NCBI GenBank assembly: GCA_002359095.1
Contig: DEQD01000026.1
Coordinates: 1,472-26,633 of the forward strand
Direction: 5' to 3'
DNA from: Caryophanales bacterium UBA3375
Lineage (GTDB): Bacteria > Bacillota_I > Bacilli_A > UBA3375
DNA length: 25,162 nucleotides
Shown here: positions 13,410-21,694 of the stretch, piece after piece
Numbering within the stretch: position 1 is the stretch's first letter
How the letters are laid out: each line of letters starts with the position of its first letter
Program-made: the position numbers and the translations under genes
Notes under the pieces: generated by a model
Told to the model about the DNA's origin: nothing
Seen by the model: the letters and a program-made list of their open reading frames with translations, nothing else
Database searches by the model: none

Positions 13410-15902
13410 ACCATGACACTTCTTAAATTTCTTACCACTTCCACAAGGACATGGTTCATTTCTTCCTACTTTTGAAAAATCGATTTCACTATCATTTCCA
13501 TTTTCTTTAGCATTTTCTTCTAGTTCTTGAGCTAAACGGTTCATAATAGTTTCACGCTCTTCTACAGTATGGATTCTACCTTTACAAATTGCACGCACAA
13601 TTTCAGCTTCAATTTGGTTAATTAAATCTTCATATGCAATACGTGATTCTTTTTGGTATTCAAGTAATGGATCTACTTGTCCATAACCACGAAGTCCAAT
13701 ACTTTCACGTAATCTTTGCATTTCATCTAAGTGGTTAATCCAAGCACGGTCAAATGCATTAAGCATAACTGCTTTTAAGAAAGTGTTTACTACTTCTTCT
13801 CCATGTTCTTCAATCTTAGCATCTAATTCATCATTAGCTAATTTAATAATATTTGCTTTAATATCATCACCTTCATAAGTCATTGATTTATTAGCAATAT
13901 TTTCATGAACGATTTCTTGTAAACCTTCCATATCATCTTGTTGTTTGTAGGCTGTTACAATTGTATCCACATAATCTTCAATAATACCACGAGCATCTTC
14001 AATTAACTCACTATTTTCCATAATGTAGTTTCTTTGTCTATATACTTGTTCACGTTGTTCACGAATAACATCATCATATTTTAATGTTTGTTTACGTGAT
14101 TGATAGTTTACAGACTCAACTTGTTTTTGTGCTTGTTCAATAATTGTTGTAATTGTTTTGTTTTGTACAACTTCACCATCAGGTAACATATCAATTACTC
14201 TACGTTTACTATCTGGAATAAAACGACGTAATAAGTCATCATCAAATGATACAAAGAAAATACTTTCCCCATTATCTCCTTGACGTCCACTACGTCCACG
14301 TAATTGGTTATCAATACGACGTGCTTCATGACGTTCTGTACCAATAATTAATAATCCTGAAGGATCTACTTCCTTATCAGTTAATTTAGAAGTAAATGGT
14401 TTTAATGCTTTAACATCATCACTAATTTTAATGTCAGTACCACGACCAGCCATGTTTGTTGCAATTGTTACAGCACCTTTTTGACCAGCTTCAGCAATAA
14501 TTTCTGCTTCACTTTCATTTTGTTTAGCATTAAGTACACGGTGTGGAATACGAGCTTCACCAAGTAATTTAGATAATTCTTCACTTGTTTCTACCGCAAC
14601 TGTACCAATTAAGATTGGTTGTCCAACTTCATGACGCTCTTTAATTAATTTAAGCATCATATCGTATTTTTCACCTTTATTTTTAAAGATAACATCTTCT
14701 TGGTCAACACGAACTACAGGTACGTTTGTTGGAATACAAACAACATCCATGTCATAAGTTTTTTGGAATTCATCTTCTTCTGTTTTAGCAGTACCTGTCA
14801 TTCCTGCTACACCTTTATATAATCTAAAGAAGTTTTGGTATGTAATAGTTGCTTGGGTAACAGTTTCTGGATTAATAGTAACATGTTCTTTAGCTTCAAT
14901 CGCTTGGTGTAATCCATCAGAGTAAGCACGACCTTCTAAAATACGACCAGTAAATCCATCTACGATTTTAATTTTATCATCTGCAACAACATAATCCATA
15001 TCTTTATGCATTGCATAATTAGCTTTAAGTGCGTTATTAACAGCGTGAGCTACCATAGAGTTTTTAACGTTGTATAAGTTATTTAAGTTTAATCCTTTTT
15101 CAATATAGTCAATCCCATCGTTAGTTAAGGTAACTAATTTATCTTTTAAGTTAACTTCATAATCACGACCTTCTTCTAATGCTTTAACTACTGCATCTAC
15201 TTTTGTATATAAATCATGATTATGTTTTTCTCCACCAGAAATAATTAATGGAGTTCTCGCCTCATCGATTAAAATTGAGTCAACCTCATCAATAATAGCA
15301 TAAGCTAGTGGACGTTGTACACGAGCATCTTTACTATTAACCATGTTATCACGTAAGTAATCAAATCCTAACTCACTGTTTGTAGTATAAGTAATATCTG
15401 CTGCATATGCTTCACGTTTTAAATTAGAAGGCATTTGATTTAAGTTAAGTCCTACACTTAATCCTAAAAATTCGAAAATTTGACCAATATTTTGAGCATC
15501 ACGTTCAGCTAAGTATTCATTAACTGTAACAATGTGTACCCCTTCACCTTTAAGTGCTAAAGTATAAGCAGGTAAGGCAGCTGTTAATGTTTTACCTTCT
15601 CCTGTTTTCATTTCGGCAATATTAAAGTCTAAAAGAGCTAACCCACCCATTAATTGAACTTTAAATGGAGTTAACCCTACAGCACGAGTACATGCTTCAC
15701 GACATACAGCAAATGCTTCAATTTTAATATCATCAAAACTTTTACCATCTTCTAAAGCTTTTTTAAAATCTTGTGTCTTATTTCTTAATTCTTCGTCTGA
15801 TAAAGCTTTAAACTTATTAGATAAGGCGATAATTTCTTCAGCTTCTTTATCATATTTAGCTAAATATTTTTTATCTACGTCAAATAAATTCTTTAATCCC
15901 AT
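13404..15902 (-). CDS. secA: Preprotein translocase ATPase SecA
   Basis: SecA drives proteins through SecYEG using ATP. GEGKTLTA around 101-108 is Walker A, and DEVDSILIDEARTPLI carries the DEVD Walker B. A preprotein cross-linking region, a helical wing and scaffold domain, and the second nucleotide-binding fold with NMAGRGTDI and GRSGRQGD follow. The C-terminus CPCGSGKKFKKCHGK (818-832) is the complete zinc-binding tail. At 832 aa it is full length. It starts 1 nt before the DUF368 gene end, so the two are tightly linked. Confidence 0.99.
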   Translation of the reverse strand: MGLKNLFDVDKKYLAKYDKEAEEIIALSNKFKALSDEELRNKTQDFKKALEDGKSFDDIKIEAFAVCREACTRAVGLTPFKVQLMGGLALLDFNIAEMKTGEGKTLTAALPAYTLALKGEGVHIVTVNEYLAERDAQNIGQIFEFLGLSVGLNLNQMPSNLKREAYAADITYTTNSELGFDYLRDNMVNSKDARVQRPLAYAIIDEVDSILIDEARTPLIISGGEKHNHDLYTKVDAVVKALEEGRDYEVNLKDKLVTLTNDGIDYIEKGLNLNNLYNVKNSMVAHAVNNALKANYAMHKDMDYVVADDKIKIVDGFTGRILEGRAYSDGLHQAIEAKEHVTINPETVTQATITYQNFFRLYKGVAGMTGTAKTEEDEFQKTYDMDVVCIPTNVPVVRVDQEDVIFKNKGEKYDMMLKLIKERHEVGQPILIGTVAVETSEELSKLLGEARIPHRVLNAKQNESEAEIIAEAGQKGAVTIATNMAGRGTDIKISDDVKALKPFTSKLTDKEVDPSGLLIIGTERHEARRIDNQLRGRSGRQGDNGESIFFVSFDDDLLRRFIPDSKRRVIDMLPDGEVVQNKTITTIIEQAQKQVESVNYQSRKQTLKYDDVIREQREQVYRQRNYIMENSELIEDARGIIEDYVDTIVTAYKQQDDMEGLQEIVHENIANKSMTYEGDDIKANIIKLANDELDAKIEEHGEEVVNTFLKAVMLNAFDRAWINHLDEMQRLRESIGLRGYGQVDPLLEYQKESRIAYEDLINQIEAEIVRAICKGRIHTVEERETIMNRLAQELEENAKENGNDSEIDFSKVGRNEPCPCGSGKKFKKCHGK

Positions 15903-15903
15903 A

Positions 15904-16788
15904 TTAATCCTTTTTTCCGTTTAATATATTTTTTATAATCTCAATACCTATTATAGCAAAAATACCTAGAATTAGGGCAATAATATTTAAATTATCTAAA
16001 GTGAATGGAGCAAAGTTATTACCATCAACTCCTTCAATTAATGGAGCAGAATTATAAATAGCATAAATACTACCAATTAATAACCCCATTATAAAGTATA
16101 AAACTTTAGAGCGGTGGTTTTTAAACGCATTAGAGATAATTTTACTTATAAAGAATGCTCCAAATAATACTCCTAACCCAAATACTAATAAAAATCCAAA
16201 CGATTGAAAATTAAAATCAGTAATTAAAGTTTTAATATTTGTTAAAACTAACTGATAAATCCCAAAAATTAGTAAGATGGTACTACCACTAATTCCTGGT
16301 AGTAACATCGCACTAATTGCACAAACTGCTACAATAAAGGCATACCCATACACCCATATAGGTAAACTATCACCTAAATTAAGATTAATTCCACTACCTG
16401 CACTACTAATTAGGATTACTAAAATCGCACCAATAAAAGCAAAATAACAATTTTTATAATCTTTTAAGTATTTAACTTCACTTTTAAACGTCATTGGAAT
16501 TGAAATAATTACTAGCCCCAAGAAGAAACTAATCATCATATAAGGATTAGTGGCTAGTAATTTTTCAATTACTAATACCCCAACAACTAAACCAACAATC
16601 CAACCTACACCAATTTTAATTAAAAATGTAAGTGCACTCCTTCTTTTATCTTTATTTAATAGATCTTTAATACTACTTAGTAATTTATCATAGTATCCCA
16701 TGATAAAACAAATAGTACCACCGCTAAGACCTGGCATTGTATCAGCTAATGCCATTAATAATCCAGTTAATATGATTAAAATATTCAT
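15904..16788 (-). CDS. DUF368 polyprenyl-phosphate transporter (PopT-like)
   Basis: A multi-spanning membrane protein with about eight hydrophobic segments. It has two similar glycine-rich motifs in its two halves, ADTMPGLSGGT near the start and MLLPGISGST in the middle, which is the DUF368 signature. DUF368 proteins of the PopT type have been shown to recycle undecaprenyl phosphate across the membrane for wall synthesis. Two adjacent ATGs occur at 16791 and 16788; AGGAG lies only one base before the first, so the second is the better start. The ribosome binding site overlaps the TAG of ispE, so the genes are co-translated. Its presence beside ispE links lipid-carrier synthesis and reuse. Confidence 0.85.
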   Translation of the reverse strand: MNILIILTGLLMALADTMPGLSGGTICFIMGYYDKLLSSIKDLLNKDKRRSALTFLIKIGVGWIVGLVVGVLVIEKLLATNPYMMISFFLGLVIISIPMTFKSEVKYLKDYKNCYFAFIGAILVILISSAGSGINLNLGDSLPIWVYGYAFIVAVCAISAMLLPGISGSTILLIFGIYQLVLTNIKTLITDFNFQSFGFLLVFGLGVLFGAFFISKIISNAFKNHRSKVLYFIMGLLIGSIYAIYNSAPLIEGVDGNNFAPFTLDNLNIIALILGIFAIIGIEIIKNILNGKKD

Positions 16789-16795
16789 CATTCTC

Positions 16796-17599
16796 CTAAT
16801 TTAATACTTTAGTACATACTACTAAAGGATATTTATTTTCAAGATATTTAATTATATCATTTTTATTACTACTTTTATCTAACACCACAAAACAACTACT
16901 TCCACTTCCTGACATTAAGTAGTTAACACCAAGGTTATCTAAATCATTTAACAACGCATCAAGTTTATCATCTAGTAATCTTGATGATGTTGTTAAATCA
17001 TTATGAAGAAATTTTAGATCTTTAGTACTGATAAACTTGGTGATATCGCCATGTTTATTAGTATTTTGATAATTATCAAACACTGCTTTAGTAGATAAAT
17101 GACTACCTGGGTTAATAATTATTATATCATTATCTAAACTAAAATCTACTACTTCTATTATCTCACCACGACCACTAATAATACTTGGTTTATTTTTAAT
17201 AAAAAACGGACAATCGCTACCTAGACGTGCACTTAAAGCGATTAATTCTTCATCAGTTATGTTTAAATCACATAACTGATTAATCGCTTTAAGGACAAAT
17301 GAAGCATCACTACTCCCTCCTGCTAAACCTCCTTTTTGAGGGATATTCTTTTTCACATCAATACTAAAATTATCAGTGATGTTATAAGTATCTTTTATTA
17401 ACTTCACTGCTTTATATATTAAATTATCTTCTAATTTAACACCAGGAGTATTTATCTTCATTTCATCACTAATAGTTATATCAATCTCATCACAAAGATC
17501 AATAGGTACCATTAAAAACTCTACATTATGATACCCATCTTCTCTTTTATCATAAACGTTTAAAATTAAATTAATCTTTGCATTAGCTTTAACTAACAT
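16796..17599 (-). CDS. ispE: 4-diphosphocytidyl-2-C-methyl-D-erythritol kinase IspE
   Basis: IspE phosphorylates CDP-methylerythritol in the MEP pathway to isopentenyl diphosphate. A GHMP-kinase fold is shown by ANAKINLILNVYDKREDGYH at the N-terminus, the ATP-binding PQKGGLAGGSSDAS (about 88-101), and the C-terminal LMSGSGSSCFVV. The length of 267 aa is slightly short for the family. Its first 7 nt overlap the end of the phosphodiesterase gene. It marks this organism as a MEP-pathway user. Confidence 0.95.
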   Translation of the reverse strand: MLVKANAKINLILNVYDKREDGYHNVEFLMVPIDLCDEIDITISDEMKINTPGVKLEDNLIYKAVKLIKDTYNITDNFSIDVKKNIPQKGGLAGGSSDASFVLKAINQLCDLNITDEELIALSARLGSDCPFFIKNKPSIISGRGEIIEVVDFSLDNDIIIINPGSHLSTKAVFDNYQNTNKHGDITKFISTKDLKFLHNDLTTSSRLLDDKLDALLNDLDNLGVNYLMSGSGSSCFVVLDKSSNKNDIIKYLENKYPLVVCTKVLN

Positions 17600-18090
17600 A
17601 ATTCATTAATATTAAAGGTAGTAATTACGCTATACGTAATTGCTTCCTTTAATTCAATAATTCCACTTTCTTCATCAAATACCATATATGTATTAGGATA
17701 CTTACTTCTACTTTGGACATAACTACCTGGATTAATTAAGATAATATCATCAATTTTTTCGACATTAACTACATGAGTATGACCATAAATAGCAATATTA
17801 GCTCCTTCATTTTTAGCACGTAGTGCTAAATCTTCTAGATCATACTTAACATTGTCGTTATGTCCATGCACTACTAAGTAGTTATATTTTTCTGTAGAAA
17901 AATTAATTGATTCATGAAAACCAACACCAAAATCACAATTACCACAAACACCAAGTAGTGGTAAACTATTAAATTCACTAGCTATTAATTGTGAATCTCC
18001 GGCATGAAAACAAATATCACAATTTTCATGATTAATACAATCAATAAATGAAGTTGATGTATGTGTATCACTAAGTAATAAAATTCTCAT
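17593..18090 (-). CDS. YfcE/MJ0936-type metallophosphodiesterase
   Basis: A 165-aa calcineurin-like phosphoesterase. The metal-binding motifs occur in order: LSDTHTS (Asp8, His10), HAGDSQ, GNCDFG, VVHGH and YGHTH near the C-terminal side. The relatives YfcE and MJ0936 hydrolyse model phosphodiesters; the natural substrate is unknown. AGGAG sits before the ATG. It is the first gene of the long minus-strand run to plsC and shares a palindromic promoter region with rarA on the other strand. Confidence 0.9.
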   Translation of the reverse strand: MRILLLSDTHTSTSFIDCINHENCDICFHAGDSQLIASEFNSLPLLGVCGNCDFGVGFHESINFSTEKYNYLVVHGHNDNVKYDLEDLALRAKNEGANIAIYGHTHVVNVEKIDDIILINPGSYVQSRSKYPNTYMVFDEESGIIELKEAITYSVITTFNINELC

Positions 18091-18107
18091 CTTTACTCCT
18101 ATTTGTC

Positions 18108-18140
18108 TTTATTATAACAAAATGAATTTGTTATAATAAA
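18108..18140. promoter_or_regulatory. 33-bp perfect palindrome holding two divergent extended -10 promoters
   Basis: 14-bp arms (18108-18121 and 18127-18140) flank a 5-bp centre ATGAA. Each arm contains TGTTATAAT, an extended -10, one per strand (plus TATAAT 18132-18137, minus 18116-18111). The minus start would give a leader of about 14 nt with AGGAG for the phosphodiesterase gene. The plus -10 ends 5 nt before the ATG of rarA. The two RNA polymerase footprints would overlap. Confidence 0.75.
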
Positions 18141-18142
18141 GT

Positions 18143-19309
18143 ATGTTTGATAATTTTATCGGTCAAGATTTTTTAATTAACAAAAAAACAGGAATACTAC
18201 AACGCATGATTGATAATCAAAAGTTTTATTCCTTTATTTTTTATGCACCAGTAGGTACTGGGAAAACTACATTAGCTAATTTATTTTTAGAAAACATTAA
18301 TGCTAGTTTCACTAGTATTAATGCTTGTGACATTACTTATAAAGAATTAAAAGATATTTTATCTACAATCAATAATTATCCAAATTATTGGTTAATTATT
18401 GATGAAATTCATCGCTTAGATAAAAAACAACAAAATTTAATTCTTCCTTACTTAGATAATAATTTATATATTATTGGTACTACTAGTGAAAATCCATATT
18501 CTACACTTAATAATGCAATTAGATCAAGAATGGTAGTGTTTGAATTTAAATCAATAACACATCAAGAATATATTAATGGAATTAAAAACTATACTAATCG
18601 ACATTTTGATTATGAGTTAGCAGATAATATCATTGAGATTTTATCTGCTAAGACTAAGCATGATATTCGTAGTAGTTTTAATTTCTTAAATATGTTATTT
18701 GATAATTATAATCAAGATGAAATTAATTTGGATTTAATTAATAATTTATTAAATACTAATTTTAAAATTAACTTTTCTACAAGTTATCATTATGATTTAA
18801 TTAGTTGTTTACAAAAATCAATTAGAGCTAGTGATGTCAATGCTAGCCTATATTATCTAGCTTGCTTAATTAAAGCAGATGATTTAGATGGAATTATTCG
18901 CCGTCTAGGAGTAATCGCTTACGAAGATATTGGTCTAGCTAATTCTAATTTATGTGCTAAAACTATTAATGCTCTTAATTATGTTAAAGAATTAGGTTTA
19001 CCTGAAGGTAGAATTATTTTAAGTGATTTAGTGATTGAATTAGCTATTTCTCCTAAATCAAAAAGCGGAGAACATGCCATTGATCGTGCACTTGATTTTG
19101 TTGATAAACAACAAGAAATCAAATTACCTAAACAACTTACAGTTTCTGCTTTTTATGATATGGAATTAGCTAATTATAAAAATAATTTACCACCTAATGT
19201 TGGCAAACAAACATTCTATATCCCTAATACTAACTCTCGCTATGAAGAAGTGCTAGCTACTAGATATGAAGAGTTAGAAAAATTACATCAGGAGAGTTAC
19301 GATGAATAA
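18143..19309 (+). CDS. rarA: Replication-associated AAA+ ATPase RarA (MgsA)
   Basis: RarA acts at stalled replication forks. FIGQDFL at 5-11 is the conserved N-terminal box. APVGTGKT at 35-42 is Walker A, with APV replacing the usual GPP. IIDEIHRLD at 85-93 is Walker B, and TTSENP is sensor 1. The C-terminal half contains GIIRRLGVIAYEDIGLAN and LPEGRIILSDLVIELA, typical of the MgsA tetramerisation region. At 388 aa it is shorter than the usual 420 because the N-terminus begins directly at the FVGQ-like box. No ribosome binding site precedes the ATG, which sits at the expected transcription start, so the mRNA appears leaderless. Its last 8 nt overlap the radical SAM gene. Confidence 0.93.
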   Translation: MFDNFIGQDFLINKKTGILQRMIDNQKFYSFIFYAPVGTGKTTLANLFLENINASFTSINACDITYKELKDILSTINNYPNYWLIIDEIHRLDKKQQNLILPYLDNNLYIIGTTSENPYSTLNNAIRSRMVVFEFKSITHQEYINGIKNYTNRHFDYELADNIIEILSAKTKHDIRSSFNFLNMLFDNYNQDEINLDLINNLLNTNFKINFSTSYHYDLISCLQKSIRASDVNASLYYLACLIKADDLDGIIRRLGVIAYEDIGLANSNLCAKTINALNYVKELGLPEGRIILSDLVIELAISPKSKSGEHAIDRALDFVDKQQEIKLPKQLTVSAFYDMELANYKNNLPPNVGKQTFYIPNTNSRYEEVLATRYEELEKLHQESYDE

Positions 19310-20426
19310 TTTAACTACTTTTAGTGATGAGATTAAAACTTATATTAATACTCATCCTTATGAGGTAATTGAGTATAATGTTTATTATGATCAATTACCT
19401 CATTTTAGAGAGTATGGATTTAAAACTGTAAGTAAGGTTAGTGAAAAAATATATAAAGTTAGAAGAGAAGCTAAAAATCCATTTGTTAATTCTAATAACA
19501 ATAAACGTTATTACACTCTAGATTATTACAACAAACAAACTTACGGTACTAAAGTTGCTAAAATACCAATTAACGCTGGTTTAACTTGTCCAAATATTGA
19601 TGGAACAAAAGGGTTTGGTGGATGCACCTTTTGTTCCATCAAAGGTAGTGGGGACTTTGCTGGACATCCTTTAGAACATCTACAAGAACAATGGGATAAA
19701 GGTTATAAAATGATGAGTAAAAAATGGCCAGATGCTAAGTATATTGCTTATTTTCAAGCATTTACCAATACTTATGCTCCTCTTGAGAGTTTAGTGGAAA
19801 AATATAATTACTTTATCAATCTCGACGAATGTTGTGGGATTAATATTGGTACTCGTGCTGATTGTCTTGATGAAGATATTGTTAAATATCTAGCATCAAT
19901 TGATAAGATTAAACCTATTACCGTGGAAATTGGTTTACAATCAATGCATGAAATTACTGCAACTATTATTAATCGTTGTCATGATTTAAAAGAATTTGAA
20001 GATGGAATTAACTTATTAAAAAAATATAATATTAACACTGTAGTTCATATTATTAATGGTCTACCAAAAGAAGATTATCAGATGATGCTTGATACTGCTA
20101 AGTATGTAGCAAATCTAGGAATTGATGGAATAAAGATACATTTATTATATGTAACTAGTGATACCCAACTAGTTAACCAATTAAATAATGGATTTTTACA
20201 ATTAATGAATGAAGAAGATTATATTAAGTTAGTATGCGAACAATTAACTTATCTTCCTAGTAACATGGTAATTCATCGTTTGACCGGTGATGCACCATTT
20301 GATCACTTTATAGGTCCTATTTGGGCAAAGAAAAAAGGAAATATTATTAATAAAATTGACAAATATTTAGAAGATAATAATATGTATCAGGGTATGAATT
20401 ATAAAAAACATTCTACTAGAAAATAG
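19302..20426 (+). CDS. Radical SAM protein of the YtqA/YhcC (TIGR01212) family
   Basis: Residues 70-374 match the TIGR01212 radical SAM family: TLDYYNKQTYGTKVAKIPIN, then Cys96, Cys108 and Cys111 in CPNIDGTKGFGGCTFC, which hold the 4Fe-4S cluster. Later come YFQAFTNTYAP, EIGLQS and HIINGLP. The substrate of the family is not settled. The first 65 or so residues are an extension absent from usual 310-320-aa members and are of unknown role. GGAGAG at 19292-19297, inside rarA, serves as ribosome binding site, and the ATG overlaps the rarA end. A 16-bp hairpin lies over the cluster-cysteine codons. Confidence 0.88.
   Translation: MNNLTTFSDEIKTYINTHPYEVIEYNVYYDQLPHFREYGFKTVSKVSEKIYKVRREAKNPFVNSNNNKRYYTLDYYNKQTYGTKVAKIPINAGLTCPNIDGTKGFGGCTFCSIKGSGDFAGHPLEHLQEQWDKGYKMMSKKWPDAKYIAYFQAFTNTYAPLESLVEKYNYFINLDECCGINIGTRADCLDEDIVKYLASIDKIKPITVEIGLQSMHEITATIINRCHDLKEFEDGINLLKKYNINTVVHIINGLPKEDYQMMLDTAKYVANLGIDGIKIHLLYVTSDTQLVNQLNNGFLQLMNEEDYIKLVCEQLTYLPSNMVIHRLTGDAPFDHFIGPIWAKKKGNIINKIDKYLEDNNMYQGMNYKKHSTRK
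19597..19642 (+). repeat. 16-bp perfect inverted repeat inside the radical SAM gene
   Basis: Arms 19597-19612 and 19627-19642 are exact reverse complements (TTGATGGAACAAAAGG and its complement) around a 14-nt loop. The element covers codons 99-114, including the codons for Cys108 and Cys111. It would form a strong hairpin in the mRNA. Confidence 0.85.
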
Positions 20427-20438
20427 TAGAATGTTTTT
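20404..20438 (+). terminator. Terminator of the rarA-radical SAM operon
   Basis: An 11-bp core stem (20408-20418 with 20424-20434), extended by A/T pairs, has a GAAAA loop and a T-run at 20434-20438. The TAG stop of the radical SAM gene (20424-20426) is the first part of the right arm. Confidence 0.88.
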
Positions 20439-20714
20439 AAAAATATAATGTAGTTTTTAGCTCTTCTAATACATAAAACAACTATAGCTATAACTAAAAT
20501 TTATATATATTATAGTATTATTAACAATATATGTTATTGGATTGTTATTGCTACTATTTGTTTTTTGTTGATCAATACTAGGTCCTTGATTATTTAAATT
20601 TTATAATCAAATTGTTCGTTAGAATTCTAAAATTTACCACCTACAATATATCAAAAATATTTTTCAATCTTTTTTATTCTTTTATTTACATTGTAGAGAT
20701 ATATAAAGGGTTAA
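20439..20714. other. Gene-free AT-rich gap
   Basis: No ORF with a start and ribosome binding site is seen on either strand. A minus-strand stretch of about 45 codons (roughly 20590-20460) and a short hydrophobic plus-strand stretch near 20500-20565 are open but lack starts. An imperfect inverted repeat pairs 20596-20608 with 20622-20635. The gap could be a decayed gene or an unrecognised small RNA. Confidence 0.5.
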
Positions 20715-20744
20715 TAAAAAGTCTTTAAACTTTCGTTAAAGACT
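20715..20744 (-). terminator. Terminator of the rplM-to-rpiB operon
   Basis: On the minus strand AGTCTTTAA pairs with TTAAAGACT around a short loop (one unpaired base), followed by TTTTTATTAA. It lies 8 nt after the rpiB stop. Confidence 0.8.
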
Positions 20745-20751
20745 AATAAAT

Positions 20752-21189
20752 TTAATTATTTTCATATTCACTAATAGTGTTTAATCTCGCAATATGACGA
20801 TCACCTTCAAATTCAGCACTCAAAAAATCATCTAAGATATGTTTCATATCCTCAATGCTAGTTGTTCTAGCACCTAGTGCTAGTACATTAGCATTATTAT
20901 GTTCACGAACTAATTTAGCATTTTCAACGCGATCGACTAATGCACATCTAATTCCTTTTACTTTATTACATGCAATACTAATACCTATTCCTGTACCACA
21001 CATCACAATACCTAAACTACCATCATTATTTTTAACAGCTTCACCTACAATAATTCCTAAATCAGCATAATTACTAGTAGTTTCGTTTGTACCTAAATCT
21101 TCTACCTCTAAACCTTTAGCTTGTAAGTGGTTTATTAATTCCATTCTTTTATCTACCCCACTGTGATCAGATGAAATAAATACTTTCAT
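20752..21189 (-). CDS. rpiB: Ribose-5-phosphate isomerase B / RpiB family sugar isomerase
   Basis: RpiB interconverts ribose 5-phosphate and ribulose 5-phosphate. MKVFISSDHSG opens the protein, MCGTGIGISI carries the active-site Cys, and HNNANVLALGART is the conserved later motif. The frame is open upstream to an ATG at 21213, but AGGAG lies 3 nt before the ATG at 21189 and the family begins there, so 21189 is the start (145 aa). The ribosome binding site overlaps the TAG of tsaC. The family also includes LacAB-type and other sugar isomerases, but its place behind tsaC in Bacilli fits RpiB. Confidence 0.93.
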   Translation of the reverse strand: MKVFISSDHSGVDKRMELINHLQAKGLEVEDLGTNETTSNYADLGIIVGEAVKNNDGSLGIVMCGTGIGISIACNKVKGIRCALVDRVENAKLVREHNNANVLALGARTTSIEDMKHILDDFLSAEFEGDRHIARLNTISEYENN

Positions 21190-21196
21190 AACACTC

Positions 21197-21694
21197 CTAA
21201 CGTAATTGTTCAAATTCTTTACTATCTTTATGATAACGATAAACGTTTGATGCTTTAAAACTCATGTTGTTGATATTGTCTTTAAGTAAGTCAATATCAA
21301 CAAATACTTCACTAAACTCTTTTTGTGTTTTAACTACTTCTTGACCTGAAATATTTGCTGAAGTTACAGCAATAGGTTTTCCTAATTGTTTAATTAACTC
21401 AATTACATCTTGATGTTTAGGGATACGATATCCTTGATCATCTATAATAATTGAATTATTACCAGGCCAGTAAGTACTAATTAATTCGATATCTTCTTTT
21501 TTAAGGTTATCTATTTTATTGATATCATCAATTAAGTAAATAATCTTTTTATTATTATCGCGATGCTTGATCTCATATAGTTTACCAATGTTATCTATTG
21601 TTGCTGCTAAACCATATACGGTGTCGGTTGGAATACCAACAACATTACCTTTGTTTAATTGTTTTACTGCTTCATCTATATTAATGATTTTCAT
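21197..21694 (-). CDS. tsaC: L-threonylcarbamoyladenylate synthase (TsaC/YrdC domain)
   Basis: TsaC makes threonylcarbamoyl-AMP for the t6A37 modification of ANN-decoding tRNAs. IPTDTVYGLA at 21-30, KHRDNNK at 43-49, STYWPG, and AVTSANISG are the family motifs. At 165 aa it is the short single-domain type without the Sua5 C-terminal domain. The start overlaps the end of prmC by 14 nt, so translation is coupled. The partner proteins TsaB, TsaD and TsaE are not in the window. Confidence 0.94.
   Translation of the reverse strand: MKIINIDEAVKQLNKGNVVGIPTDTVYGLAATIDNIGKLYEIKHRDNNKKIIYLIDDINKIDNLKKEDIELISTYWPGNNSIIIDDQGYRIPKHQDVIELIKQLGKPIAVTSANISGQEVVKTQKEFSEVFVDIDLLKDNINNMSFKASNVYRYHKDSKEFEQLR

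Noticed and set aside
20500..20565. Short hydrophobic plus-strand peptide that would lengthen if TGA were read as Trp
   Set aside because: It has no start codon or ribosome binding site, and UGA is a stop here.
21190..21213. ATG at 21213 as the rpiB start
   Set aside because: The family starts at MKVFISSDH, and AGGAG precedes the ATG at 21189 at the right distance; the upstream residues overlap tsaC and have no homology.
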